DNA of 32,348 nt from Chloroflexota bacterium. GTDB lineage: Bacteria > Chloroflexota > Dehalococcoidia > Dehalococcoidales > JAFGLR01. The notes under the pieces are model-generated. The model saw only the letters and a list, made by a program, of their open reading frames with translations. It did not search any database and was not told the origin of the DNA. Below, piece after piece: positions 22,958 through 31,259 of this stretch (positions are counted from its first letter, which is position 1; each line of letters begins with the position of its first letter). The translations under genes and the position numbers were made by a program. The DNA is taken from NCBI GenBank assembly GCA_016210585.1, contig JACQTX010000094.1:1-32348 (forward strand). The letters are read 5' to 3'.

Positions 22958-23872
22958 ATGGCACGGGTGCTTATCGGGATCTCTTCCTGGGCAGACAAGT
23001 CTCTTATGGAGAGTGGCTTTTATCCTGAGGAGATTAAGACGCCGGCAGAAAGGCTGCGTTACTACAGTCAGAATTTCCCGGTTGCCGAGATAGACTCAAG
23101 CTATCACCACTTTCCGACTCGCCGTGACCTGGACCTTTGGCTGGGTAATGCTGTCGAGGGATTTGTCTTTGATGTGAAGGCCTTCAGCCTGTTTACGCAC
23201 CACCCTACCCCTTTTAACTCTTTGCCCGGAACGATAAGAGATGAGTTTGGCCCACGGATAAAGGCCAAGGGCAATGTTTACTTGCACCACCTGCCCCCAG
23301 AAGCGGTTGACAGTCTGTGGCAGGGCTTTGTCCGAACAATTGAGACCTTCCGGCGCGCCGGAAAGTTTGGGGCGGCCCTCTTTCAGTTTCCGCCATGGTT
23401 CCACCCCGATAGCAAAAACTTCGACTACATGGCGCACGTTAGAGAGAGATTATCGTCATACCCGGTTGCCGTTGAGTTCCGCTTCGGCGCCTGGCTGGAT
23501 GAGGCTAACCGCAAAAAGACCCTGGGCTTCTTGAAAGAGCACGGGATGGCCCTGGTCTGTGTTGACGAGCCTCAAGGTTTTGCCTCCAGCGTGGCGCCTA
23601 TCGCCGAGGTCACCGCGCCTCCTGGCTTTGTCCGGTTTCACGGGCGTAATAGAGAAGCCTGGGGACGGAAGGATGTCACGGCTGACGAGAAGTTCCGCTA
23701 TCTGTATGAGGAAAATGAGCTGGAAGAGTGGGTGCCCAGAATACGCGCCATGGCACATGAGGCTGATGAGCTACACATCATTTTCAAGAATAAGCACGCT
23801 GATTTCCCGGTAAGAAATGCCCGCCAGCTTGGCCGCATGCTGGGCGCGGCGTCCGGGACTCTTACTATCTAA
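22958..23872 (+). CDS. DUF72 (YecE-like) protein in the end-joining cluster
   Basis: This 304-residue protein belongs to the DUF72 family, a TIM-barrel-like fold of unknown activity, cytoplasmic. Typical features are the N-terminal IGISSWADKSL, the YYSQNFPVAEIDSSYHHFPT block, FVFDVKAFSLFTHH, and VAVEFRFGAWL. It is close to the usual family length of 250-300. CCGGAGG sits six bases before ATG 22958. It lies between ligD (divergent) and Ku (convergent, 6-base gap). DUF72 genes are often seen near DNA-end-repair genes or elsewhere without clear meaning. The promoter element shared with Ku suggests co-regulation, which is inference. Confidence 0.9.
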   Translation: MARVLIGISSWADKSLMESGFYPEEIKTPAERLRYYSQNFPVAEIDSSYHHFPTRRDLDLWLGNAVEGFVFDVKAFSLFTHHPTPFNSLPGTIRDEFGPRIKAKGNVYLHHLPPEAVDSLWQGFVRTIETFRRAGKFGAALFQFPPWFHPDSKNFDYMAHVRERLSSYPVAVEFRFGAWLDEANRKKTLGFLKEHGMALVCVDEPQGFASSVAPIAEVTAPPGFVRFHGRNREAWGRKDVTADEKFRYLYEENELEEWVPRIRAMAHEADELHIIFKNKHADFPVRNARQLGRMLGAASGTLTI

Positions 23873-23878
23873 GGCTTT

Positions 23879-24655
23879 TCAGCGCCTCCGAGCGGCCACA
23901 GCTTCTATGCTGGCTTTCAATGCTGACATCAGGTCGGGGACCTCCTCGATCTTGGGCTCGGGAGCCGCCACAACCTCCTCTCCCTGGATCTTAGCTTCGA
24001 CAACCTTTTCCAGCGCCTGCCGGTATTCGTCCTTATACTGCTCAGGTTGGAAGCGGCTCGTCATCACATCAATAAGCGACCGGGCTACTCCAAGCTCGGT
24101 CGCCCTGGTCTCCATTTCCGGTATGCTGATTTCGGAAGGCGATAAGACCTCGTCCTGGTAGTGAAGCGTATGTAAGACCAGCAGCTTGTCCAGTGGTCGC
24201 AAACAGCAGAGGTGCTCCCGCCTCTGGAATGACACCTTGGCTATGCCGATTCGTCCTGACTCACGCAAGGACTCCCTGAGCAAACAGTAGGGCTTGGCGG
24301 CAAACTCTTCCGGTTCCAGGTAGTGGCTGCCGTAGAAATAGGTGGGGTCAATCTCTTCTGCCTTAACAAAGCTCAGTATCTCAATCACGTGAGTCGTTCT
24401 GACAGGCACCCGGAAAAAATCGCTCTCCTGCAAGACCACATACTGGTCTTTCCCATATTCGAACGCACGAACAGTATCTTTGATACTGAAGTACTCATCA
24501 TCTTGCTCGCAGTGCAGGACTTGTTTCGGTCTGGTGAGACATTTCTTGTGAAGCAGATGAAAGCTGAGGGCATGGGTAGTAGCCGCCACATACATCTTGA
24601 CCGGTATGCTCACCATGCCGAAGCTAATGGCCCCCTTCCAAAAGGCTTTTGCCAT
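23879..24655 (-). CDS. ku: Non-homologous end-joining protein Ku
   Basis: Bacterial Ku forms a homodimeric ring that binds DNA ends and recruits LigD. The 258-residue protein begins with the canonical AKAFWKGAISFGMVSIPVKMY and contains LHKKCLTRPKQVLHC, the family's YxxL and FYxxxYYLEP-like segments (here TYFYGSHYLEP), and the conserved LVLHTLHYQDEV. The C-terminal tail (EEVVAAPEPKIEEV, then a basic end) matches the variable LigD-interaction/DNA-binding tail. GGGAGGTGG precedes the ATG and TATAAT lies 20 bases upstream of the start. It is convergent with the DUF72 gene with six bases between stops. Confidence 0.96.
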   Translation of the reverse strand: MAKAFWKGAISFGMVSIPVKMYVAATTHALSFHLLHKKCLTRPKQVLHCEQDDEYFSIKDTVRAFEYGKDQYVVLQESDFFRVPVRTTHVIEILSFVKAEEIDPTYFYGSHYLEPEEFAAKPYCLLRESLRESGRIGIAKVSFQRREHLCCLRPLDKLLVLHTLHYQDEVLSPSEISIPEMETRATELGVARSLIDVMTSRFQPEQYKDEYRQALEKVVEAKIQGEEVVAAPEPKIEEVPDLMSALKASIEAVAARRR

Positions 24656-24665
24656 GCGTCCACCT

Positions 24666-24681
24666 CCCTATTTCTATTATA
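24666..24681 (-). promoter_or_regulatory. Shared end-joining promoter element (Ku gene)
   Basis: TATAATAGAAATAGGG on the minus strand, 10 bases before the Ku ATG, matches the element before the DUF72 gene (22925-22940) at 15 of 16 positions. The trailing AGGG merges with the Shine-Dalgarno GGGAGGTGG, so part of the similarity may come from ribosome-binding sequence. Confidence 0.5.
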
Positions 24682-24806
24682 CGCCATAACCAGTCCAAAG
24701 AACTCCGGTAGTCCTTGGAGTGGTCCAAAAGGGGTTGCCGAGACACCTGGATTCTGAGATATAATCAAATGACCCCGAGTAAAAGCAGTCGGCGCGTTGG
24801 AATAGA

Positions 24807-25199
24807 TTGGCTGCCGTTTCCTTTATGTGGGGGGATATGTTTACCGAGGAAATAGTCAAGTTCGCAGAGGCAATAACATATGAGCATCTCCCTGGTGCTG
24901 CAAGATATGCCCATCCGCCGGAGATGGGAGCGGGACTCACTAACATGGGCGGCGAGATAGTTATCAAGCTGCGGGATGGCACAAGCTATTCATGTAAGGT
25001 CCAAAATTCCAAAGGCAGTCCGCAGGACCCTCTTTCCGGGGAAGAGATGGACAACAAATTCAGGGACTGTGCCGGCCTGTTCTTGCCGGCAAGTGATACG
25101 GACCGAGTATTACACTTCATATCGCATTTTGAAACACTCGCCGATGTGGCCGAGCTAATGGACATCCTGACGTTCGGAGCTGTATGCCACTCCTCATAG
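24807..25199 (+). pseudogene. C-terminal fragment of a MmgE/PrpD family protein
   Basis: The frame encodes the C-terminal part of a MmgE/PrpD (2-methylcitrate dehydratase-like) protein. IVIKLRDGTSYSCKV, KGSPQDPLSGEEMDNKFRDC and the closing SHFETLADVAELMDIL follow the family's final beta-strand/helix pattern. Normal members have about 450-480 residues; only some 130 remain, without the N-terminal catalytic part. A possible re-start at ATG 24837 follows a G-rich stretch. It starts 150 bases from the Ku gene in divergent orientation and looks like the remainder of a gene truncated by insertion. Confidence 0.6.
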
Positions 25200-25234
25200 A
25201 TGCCCACTCGCCTTTTGCCTGGGACCAAATGAGA

Positions 25235-25501
25235 TTACAGAGGTCCGGCAGCAGGGCCGGTGGCATACACCAGTGACCCCACGACATTTACAGCGCCGCT
25301 CTCGGAAAGAGCTTGCACGGCGCCCGTAGCCAGTCCCTCAGCGCACCTGGCATCCAGGGAGCGGTCTTTCTGCATGATGGTTTGGGTGATGTCACTCATG
25401 GTGGACGGTCCCCTGGCAAGACATGCCATGACCAGGCCTAGCAGGGAATTCACCGTGAAGTCGGCACATATATTGTCAATAAGGAACTGTAGCGTTTTCA
25501 C
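25235..25501 (-). CDS. Small hypothetical protein downstream of the hydrolase
   Basis: I do not recognise this 88-residue protein. The GTG at 25501 is chosen because GGAG lies seven bases upstream; an upstream in-frame start at 25615 would overlap the hydrolase 3' end. The sequence KTLQFLIDNICADFTVNSLL followed by GLVMACLARGPSTMSDITQTI has the length and helix pattern of a small winged-helix-like domain. It follows the hydrolase gene by 68 bases on the same strand and may be co-transcribed. Function unknown. Confidence 0.5.
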   Translation of the reverse strand: MKTLQFLIDNICADFTVNSLLGLVMACLARGPSTMSDITQTIMQKDRSLDARCAEGLATGAVQALSESGAVNVVGSLVYATGPAAGPL

Positions 25502-25569
25502 ATTGTCTCCTCGTTTCGCTTCGCTGGATGTTCCGTATTCCCTCGCTGGCGCATCTGTCTCGGATAAGG

Positions 25570-26337
25570 CTAGCGCTTTAGATGCTCTCCGAAAAACTGG
25601 AACACCTTCTGCCACGCATCCATTGCCTGTTGGGGTCGGTAACGGTCCGTGTGATAATACCAGAACCCGTGGCCTGCACCATCGTAGCGATAGAACCGAT
25701 AGCTCTTTCCGTGCCTCTTGATCTCTTCCTCAAGGCGATTTACCTGCTCCGGCGAAGGGCTCTGGTCGTCGTTGCCAAAGATGCCCAATAGCGGACAAGA
25801 CAGGTCTTTCGTATAGTCAATAGGGGCGATAGGTTGGGCCGCAGTTAGCTCCTCTTTCGGGGCGACTACCCGGCCACCCCAGCAGTCCACTGCTGCATCT
25901 AGCCCCGCAAGCCGGCATGCGACCAGAAAGGAGTGACGCCCGCCGGAGCACGTGCCGATGATGCCCACTTTGCCATTGCAGTAGGGCAACGTTCTGAGGT
26001 ATTTCATTGCCCCACGACAATCACCCACCACACTAGCATCGGAAACACCACCCGCACTGCGGGCTAATGCGGCTATCTCCTCTGGTAACCCGTGTCCGAG
26101 CCGACAGTAGATATCAGGGCAGATAGCCAGATAACCGTGCTGTGCAAACCGGCGGGAGGTTTCCCGATAGAACTCATCCCATCCCGGCAGATGGGCCACC
26201 AGGATTATACCCGGGAACGGACCCTTGCCAAGCGGCCGTGAAAAATAGGTATGGATAAGGTCACCATTGTAGCCCGTGACGCTGACTGTCTCGGCCAGCA
26301 TACCTTCATACTCATCAGTCCTGAACTGGTTCCACAC
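25570..26337 (-). CDS. Dienelactone hydrolase family protein
   Basis: This alpha/beta hydrolase of 255 residues belongs to the dienelactone hydrolase family, which opens lactones or hydrolyses esters in the cytoplasm. The nucleophile is Cys130 in GTCSGG, the acid is an Asp in GNDDQSPSP, and the histidine is in GAGHGFW. HLPGWDEFYRE and DCWGGRVV are typical of a Chloroflexi/actinobacterial branch. The GTG at 26337 is preferred: GGAGG is seven bases upstream and VWNQFRTDEYEGMLAETV is the usual beginning. An in-frame start at 26463 adds 42 atypical residues. The substrate is unknown. The small gene downstream may be co-transcribed. Confidence 0.9.
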   Translation of the reverse strand: MWNQFRTDEYEGMLAETVSVTGYNGDLIHTYFSRPLGKGPFPGIILVAHLPGWDEFYRETSRRFAQHGYLAICPDIYCRLGHGLPEEIAALARSAGGVSDASVVGDCRGAMKYLRTLPYCNGKVGIIGTCSGGRHSFLVACRLAGLDAAVDCWGGRVVAPKEELTAAQPIAPIDYTKDLSCPLLGIFGNDDQSPSPEQVNRLEEEIKRHGKSYRFYRYDGAGHGFWYYHTDRYRPQQAMDAWQKVFQFFGEHLKR

Positions 26338-26532
26338 GGCGTTTCCTCCATAGTTTCCGATAATAGAGTCTTGACCTTGGGTTACCCGGGTTTTGTGCTC
26401 ATATTGTGCTCCTGGCCAGGCTGCGGAGCAGGAAAGAAAGGAGATGGGAGCTTTGCTGGCCATTATAGCATATTGCTAGATGTCATAGAACATAAGGTCA
26501 GCATGCGGCAAAGTCCAATCGTTGCTTCCCCA

Positions 26533-26697
26533 TTAGGCCCTCTCCCCCACGAGGCGCTGTATAGGTAGCAAAGCAGCCTCCAGCACAGGCTTACCCTTCT
26601 TCACTGACAGCCTTAGTCCGGTGTCCTAGGCTACTTCTTGAAAGTCTCTCGTAACTGTTGTTATGTCCAGCGTTTTCAATAGAGGCCGGTCTGACAT
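26533..26697 (-). pseudogene. Short frame interrupted by an amber codon
   Basis: From ATG 26697 the minus strand reads MSDRPLLKTLDITTVTRDFQ, then EVA, a TAG at 26628-26626, then DTGLRLSVKKGKPVLEAALL and PIQRLVGERA before TAA at 26535-26533. Both parts look protein-like and are in the same frame, so a single TAG breaks a 54-codon gene. No Shine-Dalgarno precedes the ATG. I do not recognise the family. A nonsense mutation in a remnant is the simplest explanation. Confidence 0.4.
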
Positions 26698-26724
26698 GGT
26701 GTGTTTGCATCGGGTGCGGTGAGA

Positions 26725-26760
26725 GCTACCAATGTGCTATAATACGCTACATTCGGTAGC
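26725..26760 (+). promoter_or_regulatory. Promoter with inverted repeat before the MalT-type regulator
   Basis: TATAAT (26738-26743) is flanked by an interrupted palindrome: GCTACC-AATGT (26725-26735) on the left and ACATT-C-GGTAGC (26749-26760) on the right, with one bulged base. A protein bound to the repeat would straddle the -10. The -35 is not recognisable, as expected for an activator-dependent promoter. The start codon is 61 bases downstream of the repeat. Confidence 0.5.
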
Positions 26761-26820
26761 CCCGAGGATTAGGCCTTGCCAGGGTTACCCTGATGCTGGC
26801 GGGACCACAGGTGGTATCTC

Positions 26821-29502
26821 GTGGAGACGCAATCAGACCGCAACATCCATGCCTATTGGTTGACGGCGACCAAGCTTGAACCCCCACGCCTGCGCCAGGA
26901 TGTAATCCCCCGGCAGAGATTGCTGGCTGAGCTTCATGATGCCGTTGTCAGTCATCCCCTGACCCTGGTCTCTGCCCCCGCCGGCTACGGCAAGACAACC
27001 CTGCTGGCAGCGTTCGTCCGCACTTACCCTGATGTTCTCACTACCTGGCTCTCGCTTGACCAGGAAGACAACGAACCGGCACGGTTCCTGTCTGCCGTTA
27101 TCGCCGCTATTCAGCAGGCAGCGCCCAACTGCGGAGGACGGGCCCAGGCTATTCTTTCCAATCTCCCCAATCCTGGCGCAGAGGCCCGCCGCATCATCGG
27201 TGTGCTGGTCAACGAGGTGCTGGAAACAGTACCTGACGCCATAATCATTGTTCTTGAAGACCTGCATCTGGTCAGCGAGCCGGCTGTGTGCGTGGCCATA
27301 GACTATCTTCTGGAGCGCCTGCCGCCCCAGATGCATCTGGTAGTATCATCCCGTCATGACCCACCATTGGCCCTGGCGCGCCTGCGGGCGCGGGGGCAGC
27401 TGGCTGAGGTGCGCCTGGGCCAGCTGCGCTTCACACTGGACGAAGTGACATCCTTTATGAACGAGCAGCTGGGACTTGGTCTAGCGCCGCGAGAGCTCGC
27501 CAGTCTGCACGCCAGCACGGAGGGGTGGCCGGCCGGTCTCCGGCTTTTGGCCAGTTCGCTCGATCAGATTCCCGCATCTGCCGACCGGGCTGCCTTCGTT
27601 ACCCGCCTTGCCGAGACCAGCACCCACATCTTTGACTTCCTGGCTGACGAGGTGCTGGCCCGCCAGAGTGCCAGCGTCCGGACTTTTCTCCTGAAGACTT
27701 CCGTCCTGCTAGAGCTAACTCCCAGGCTGTGCCAGGCCGTTACCGGGCAAAGCGATGCGCCGGCTATTCTGGAAGATATCTACCGCCGCAGTCTCTTCCT
27801 TATGGGGGTGGACGAAGCCGGCACAGCCTATCGCTACCACCATCTGTTTGCCGAGTTCTTGCGCCGCCGGCTGGTAAGAGACATGCCAGAGCTTGTTGTT
27901 GAATTGCACCGAAAGGCGGCCGAAGCCGAAGATGTCCCGATGCGCGCCATTTCGCATTACCTGGCGGCACAGCTCTGGGAGCAGGCAGCGAAGATGATAG
28001 AGCAAGCAGGCGAGCAGCTTCTGCGGAATGGACTACGGCGGCGGCTGGTTGACTGGATTGGGAGCCTTCCCCTTTCAGTCCGCGAGACACATCCCCGCCT
28101 CATCTATTTCCTGGGTGTCGCTGCTCTCCAGAAGGGTGACCTGGAGCAGGCATCAGCACTGCTGGAGCGTGCCCGGCGCGGCTTTGAGATGGCCAGTGAC
28201 AGGGCCGGACAAGGCGAAGCCCTGCAAGAGCTAGCGGGGGTAACCAGCCAGCAGCATGACTGGACGCGGCAAGCAATACTCATTGAGCAGGCACTGACTT
28301 ATCCTTTGCCGCTACATGGCCGGGTGCAGCTGCTCATGTCCCGGGCCTGGCGCGCGGTGTATGCGGCTGACCTGAGCAGGGCGGATGCCGATGTGGACGA
28401 GCTCATCAGGCTTACGCTCGAATCCGGAGAACCGCGTGCCTTTGCCATCGTGGCTCCCATTCTCCGGGGACACCTGGCATTATTGCCCGGTGGGACCATC
28501 CGCCTGGAGCACTACTGCCGTCAAGCCCTGGCCCGCTTCGGGGAAGATGCGGGTGTAGTGCAGGCCGGGGCACATTGCCTGCTGGGTTACATCTATTCGC
28601 TGCGCGGCCAGATTGAGGAGTCCGTTCGGGAGGCTGAGCGCGCAGGCGAAATCAGCCAGGGCCTCGGCGGTTTTCATTTCTTGGACTGGGAGGTAGACAT
28701 AGTATTAACATCCGCCTATATGGCTCGTGGCGATTACACGGCTGCGGAACGCCGCTGGGCGGAGCGCCTGCCTGTGTATGAACAGACACCCGCTATCAGA
28801 CCATGGATGCCCACGTTTCTGCTCCGTCTTGGGCAAGCGCAATGGCTGCAAGGCAAACTGGAACAGGTGCGGGAGACTGAGGCCGACCTGGTCTCCCTTG
28901 TTGATGAGCGGGCTCTACCCGAGTTGTCAGTCTCGCGGGCACTTGTGCGGGCATTCGTGGAAATGGGCGACCAGCACTATGCCGAGGCAGAGCACATCCT
29001 TCGGCCGGCGTTGGCGCTTGAAGGGCAAAGCCCTCATTGCCTCGTCTTTACCAACGCTCACCTGATGCTGGCGTATCTGTATTTGCTATGGCACCGTGCC
29101 CAGCAGGCCTTGTCTGAGCTTGCCCCGCTGTTGGCAGACTGCGAGCGCCGTGCTCTGCCCGGACTCGTCCTTCGTGAAGGCGCGGCCATAGTGACACCCC
29201 TGCTGCGCCTGGCGGTAGAGCGTGAAGTCCATGCACCCTACGCGGCGCACCTGCTCAGCATCCTCGGTGCCAGTCAGGAGCCACGCCGTGCCTATGTGCC
29301 GGAAACAGGGCAAACCCTCACTATCCGTGAGGTTGAGGTCCTCCGCCTGATTACCACCGGCGCCAGCAACCGGGCTATTGCCCACAGAATGGTAATCAGC
29401 GAACGCACGGTCAAAACGCACGTGACCAATATCCTCAGCAAGCTGAACGTCCAGTCCCGCACCCAGGCGGCGGCGCGCGCCCGTGACCTCAGGATAGTCT
29501 GA
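26821..29502 (+). CDS. LuxR family regulator with MalT-like ATPase (LAL type)
   Basis: This 893-residue cytoplasmic protein is a STAND-class signal-integrating transcription activator like MalT. The NTPase domain has a P-loop APAGYGKTTL (Lys58, residues about 52-61) and a Walker B region IIIVLEDLHLV; VVSSRHDPPLALARLRARG is typical of the class. A winged-helix segment and a long TPR-like helical region (about 400-820) follow, where inducer and partners usually bind. The LuxR-type HTH occupies about 833-893 (LTIREVEVLRLITTGASNRA, then VISERTVKTHVTNILSKL). GTG 26821 is taken as start; it lacks a clear Shine-Dalgarno. Inducer and targets are unknown. The FMN-barrel gene downstream on the same strand is a candidate target. 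Confidence 0.93.
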   Translation: METQSDRNIHAYWLTATKLEPPRLRQDVIPRQRLLAELHDAVVSHPLTLVSAPAGYGKTTLLAAFVRTYPDVLTTWLSLDQEDNEPARFLSAVIAAIQQAAPNCGGRAQAILSNLPNPGAEARRIIGVLVNEVLETVPDAIIIVLEDLHLVSEPAVCVAIDYLLERLPPQMHLVVSSRHDPPLALARLRARGQLAEVRLGQLRFTLDEVTSFMNEQLGLGLAPRELASLHASTEGWPAGLRLLASSLDQIPASADRAAFVTRLAETSTHIFDFLADEVLARQSASVRTFLLKTSVLLELTPRLCQAVTGQSDAPAILEDIYRRSLFLMGVDEAGTAYRYHHLFAEFLRRRLVRDMPELVVELHRKAAEAEDVPMRAISHYLAAQLWEQAAKMIEQAGEQLLRNGLRRRLVDWIGSLPLSVRETHPRLIYFLGVAALQKGDLEQASALLERARRGFEMASDRAGQGEALQELAGVTSQQHDWTRQAILIEQALTYPLPLHGRVQLLMSRAWRAVYAADLSRADADVDELIRLTLESGEPRAFAIVAPILRGHLALLPGGTIRLEHYCRQALARFGEDAGVVQAGAHCLLGYIYSLRGQIEESVREAERAGEISQGLGGFHFLDWEVDIVLTSAYMARGDYTAAERRWAERLPVYEQTPAIRPWMPTFLLRLGQAQWLQGKLEQVRETEADLVSLVDERALPELSVSRALVRAFVEMGDQHYAEAEHILRPALALEGQSPHCLVFTNAHLMLAYLYLLWHRAQQALSELAPLLADCERRALPGLVLREGAAIVTPLLRLAVEREVHAPYAAHLLSILGASQEPRRAYVPETGQTLTIREVEVLRLITTGASNRAIAHRMVISERTVKTHVTNILSKLNVQSRTQAAARARDLRIV

Positions 29503-29658
29503 CCAGTCTCTACGACCTATCCATTCTCCAAAATCATACCTCCCACAAGACGAATTCCTACCTTCGTACGATGAAATCCCTATTCCCAGGGACTAAAGTA
29601 GTCCTGTGTAGTTGGGACTGTCCCCGGGTCTGACCGGGAACTGTTGCGGAGGCTGACC

Positions 29659-30093
29659 TTGCTGAACGCGCTGCGCGAGCGGATGGTGGCACATCTTGCT
29701 ATGAATCGGGTGGGTATGCTGGCTGTTTCCGGGCCGGAAGGCATGTGCGCCATGCCAGTGAGATACCAGACCAAGGACCTGGCCATTGACTGCCTGGTGC
29801 CTCGCTGGGCTGATGCCGCTTATTACGTGGAAGAGACTTCTAAGGTGTTGCTGGTGGTGCCAGCGGCGTTCCCTTCGCACAAAGACGCCCGAATATGCTG
29901 GCTGCAGTACCGCGGCAAGGCCCGCCTGATGACTACTCCGGATTGGAGTGGCCTGCTGCCAAGCGGAGAATCCCCGGCCCTGGCCGCTGACCTCTACAAA
30001 GTCATTCACCTGGTGCCAGAACGGATAGACTTGCTGGACGAAAGCCAGGGCTGGGGTGCCAGGGAAACGCTGGAGTTGGACAGCGCGTACTAA
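29659..30093 (+). CDS. Pyridoxamine 5'-phosphate oxidase-like FMN-binding protein
   Basis: This 144-residue protein resembles the split-barrel flavin-binding family (PNPOx-like): LRERMVAHLAMNRVGMLAVS, then a second strand MPVRYQTKDLAIDCLVPRWA and ETSKVLLVV. Members bind FMN, F420 or heme and act as small reductases or sensors in the cytoplasm. GGAGG lies six bases before the TTG at 29659, which I prefer to the TTG at 29644 because the latter overlaps the ribosome-binding site. The last 20 residues (ERIDLLDESQGWGARETLEL) fit the family's C-terminal strand. It lies 156 bases after the MalT-type regulator. Confidence 0.7.
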   Translation: MLNALRERMVAHLAMNRVGMLAVSGPEGMCAMPVRYQTKDLAIDCLVPRWADAAYYVEETSKVLLVVPAAFPSHKDARICWLQYRGKARLMTTPDWSGLLPSGESPALAADLYKVIHLVPERIDLLDESQGWGARETLELDSAY

Positions 30094-30167
30094 CCGGGAA
30101 GGGGGCGAGGACATGGACTCGTAGCGTTATCAGGGACCAAAGTCTTCACAATAAGGAGGGACAGACA

Positions 30168-30665
30168 ATGACTACTTCAGACATATTACGAATAGTCCAC
30201 ATCATTTTCGGCATCTATCTCGCTGGTAGCTATCTCTTCATTGTTCCGATTCTTGAACCGAGGCTGAGACGGCTGGGGGCTGCTATCCATGGCCCCGTTA
30301 TGAGCGCACTCATGCCCATACTGACCCCTATAAACGGGGCTAGCTTCGTCATTGTGGTAGGGACAGGTGTGGCCTTGGCGCTCAGCAGCCGCGCCTTCAA
30401 TAGTCTGTTCGCCACCGCATGGGGTTGGACCATTATTGTTGGCCTCGTGGCGACTTTGGCGGCGATCGTGGTTGGCTTTGGACTCCTGACGCCCAGGGGA
30501 ATCCGTATGGACAAACTGGGGCGCAGTGTCCGGGGTCGTGCCCCCACCCCGCAGGAAGGCCGGCAGCTCCAGGAGCTATCAGCGCAGGTGGAGACCCTCA
30601 GCAGAGTGAACCTGGTGCTTGTTGTCATTGCCCTGGGCACGATGGTCGCGGCCCGGTATGTGTAG
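30168..30665 (+). CDS. Four-helix integral membrane protein
   Basis: This 165-residue protein has about four membrane helices (near residues 8-28, 52-72, 83-105 and 145-163). The N-terminal ILRIVHIIFGIYLAGSYLFI has the conserved histidine pattern of small DUF2269-like membrane proteins, but I would not name a family with certainty. A cytoplasmic loop (about 108-142) is polar and Arg-rich. AAGGAGG precedes the ATG by about nine bases. It lies 75 bases after the FMN-barrel gene on the same strand and may share its transcript. Function unknown. Confidence 0.75.
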   Translation: MTTSDILRIVHIIFGIYLAGSYLFIVPILEPRLRRLGAAIHGPVMSALMPILTPINGASFVIVVGTGVALALSSRAFNSLFATAWGWTIIVGLVATLAAIVVGFGLLTPRGIRMDKLGRSVRGRAPTPQEGRQLQELSAQVETLSRVNLVLVVIALGTMVAARYV

Positions 30666-30830
30666 CTGTGCTATTCTCGGGCAATGAAAAGAGGAAGACA
30701 AACCAGCGCAAGTAACACTAACTCCGCACCAGCGGGAGAAGGAGGTGGGGCCAGCATTACTCTATTGTTCGTAGGTGGGTAAACCTTTCGCAAGACCACA
30801 GCAAACAAGGAAAAATTGAAGGAGGTTACC

Positions 30831-31259
30831 ATGTCAGAGCAGAACAAGGCAGTTGTCCGCCGCTTCCTCGAAGAGATACTTAACAAGAAAAACCTGGCAG
30901 CAATCGACGAGCTAGTCTCCCCCGATTTCATAGACCACGCGGTGCCACCCGGGGCGCCACAGGGCATATCAGGGGCCAGGCAATCGCTAGGCATGTGGAT
31001 AGGCGCCTTCCCTGACCTGCATGTCACGGTCCAGGACCTCATTGCCGACGGGGACAGGGTCGCCGTCCGGCTAGCCTTCAACGGCACACACAAAGGCGAA
31101 ATAATGGGCATCGCCCCGACCGGCAAAAAAGTGGCCGCGGAGGGCATAGAAGTCGAGCGAATTGCGAACGGTAAGTATGCGGAGCGCTGGGAAGTCTTTG
31201 ATATGCTTAGCGTAATGCAACAGCTTGGCGTGGTGCCGTCAGGCCCGGCAAGGCGGTAA
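30831..31259 (+). CDS. SnoaL-like / ester cyclase family protein
   Basis: This 142-residue protein belongs to the NTF2-like SnoaL group: NKAVVRRFLEEILNKKNLAA, IDELVSPDFIDHA, MWIGAFPDLHVTVQDLIADG, DRVAVRLAFNGTHKGEIMGI, and the closing ERWEVFDMLSVMQQLG. Members form a cone-shaped pocket and include polyketide cyclases and steroid isomerase relatives; most have unknown substrates. AAGGAGG sits eight bases before ATG 30831, so the in-frame start 15 bases earlier (TTG) is rejected. It is the last intact gene on the plus strand before the recombinase remnant, whose broken frame overlaps its 3' end on the other strand. Confidence 0.9.
   Translation: MSEQNKAVVRRFLEEILNKKNLAAIDELVSPDFIDHAVPPGAPQGISGARQSLGMWIGAFPDLHVTVQDLIADGDRVAVRLAFNGTHKGEIMGIAPTGKKVAAEGIEVERIANGKYAERWEVFDMLSVMQQLGVVPSGPARR

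Larger units (their letters stand above)
26338..26820. other. 483-bp intergenic region with a broken small frame
   Basis: This stretch separates the hydrolase from the MalT-type regulator. It contains an amber-interrupted minus-strand frame (26533-26697) and the regulator's promoter/operator (26725-26760). Otherwise I see no gene or RNA in it. Confidence 0.6.

Noticed and set aside
24323-24757. Plus-strand frame of 144 codons opposite the Ku gene
   Set aside because: It is antisense to conserved Ku sequence and has no homology features or ribosome-binding site.
26533-26697. Pyrrolysine or selenocysteine-like recoding at the TAG
   Set aside because: No adjacent recoding machinery, no methylamine methyltransferase context and another remnant in the window is broken by TAA, so ordinary decay is more likely.
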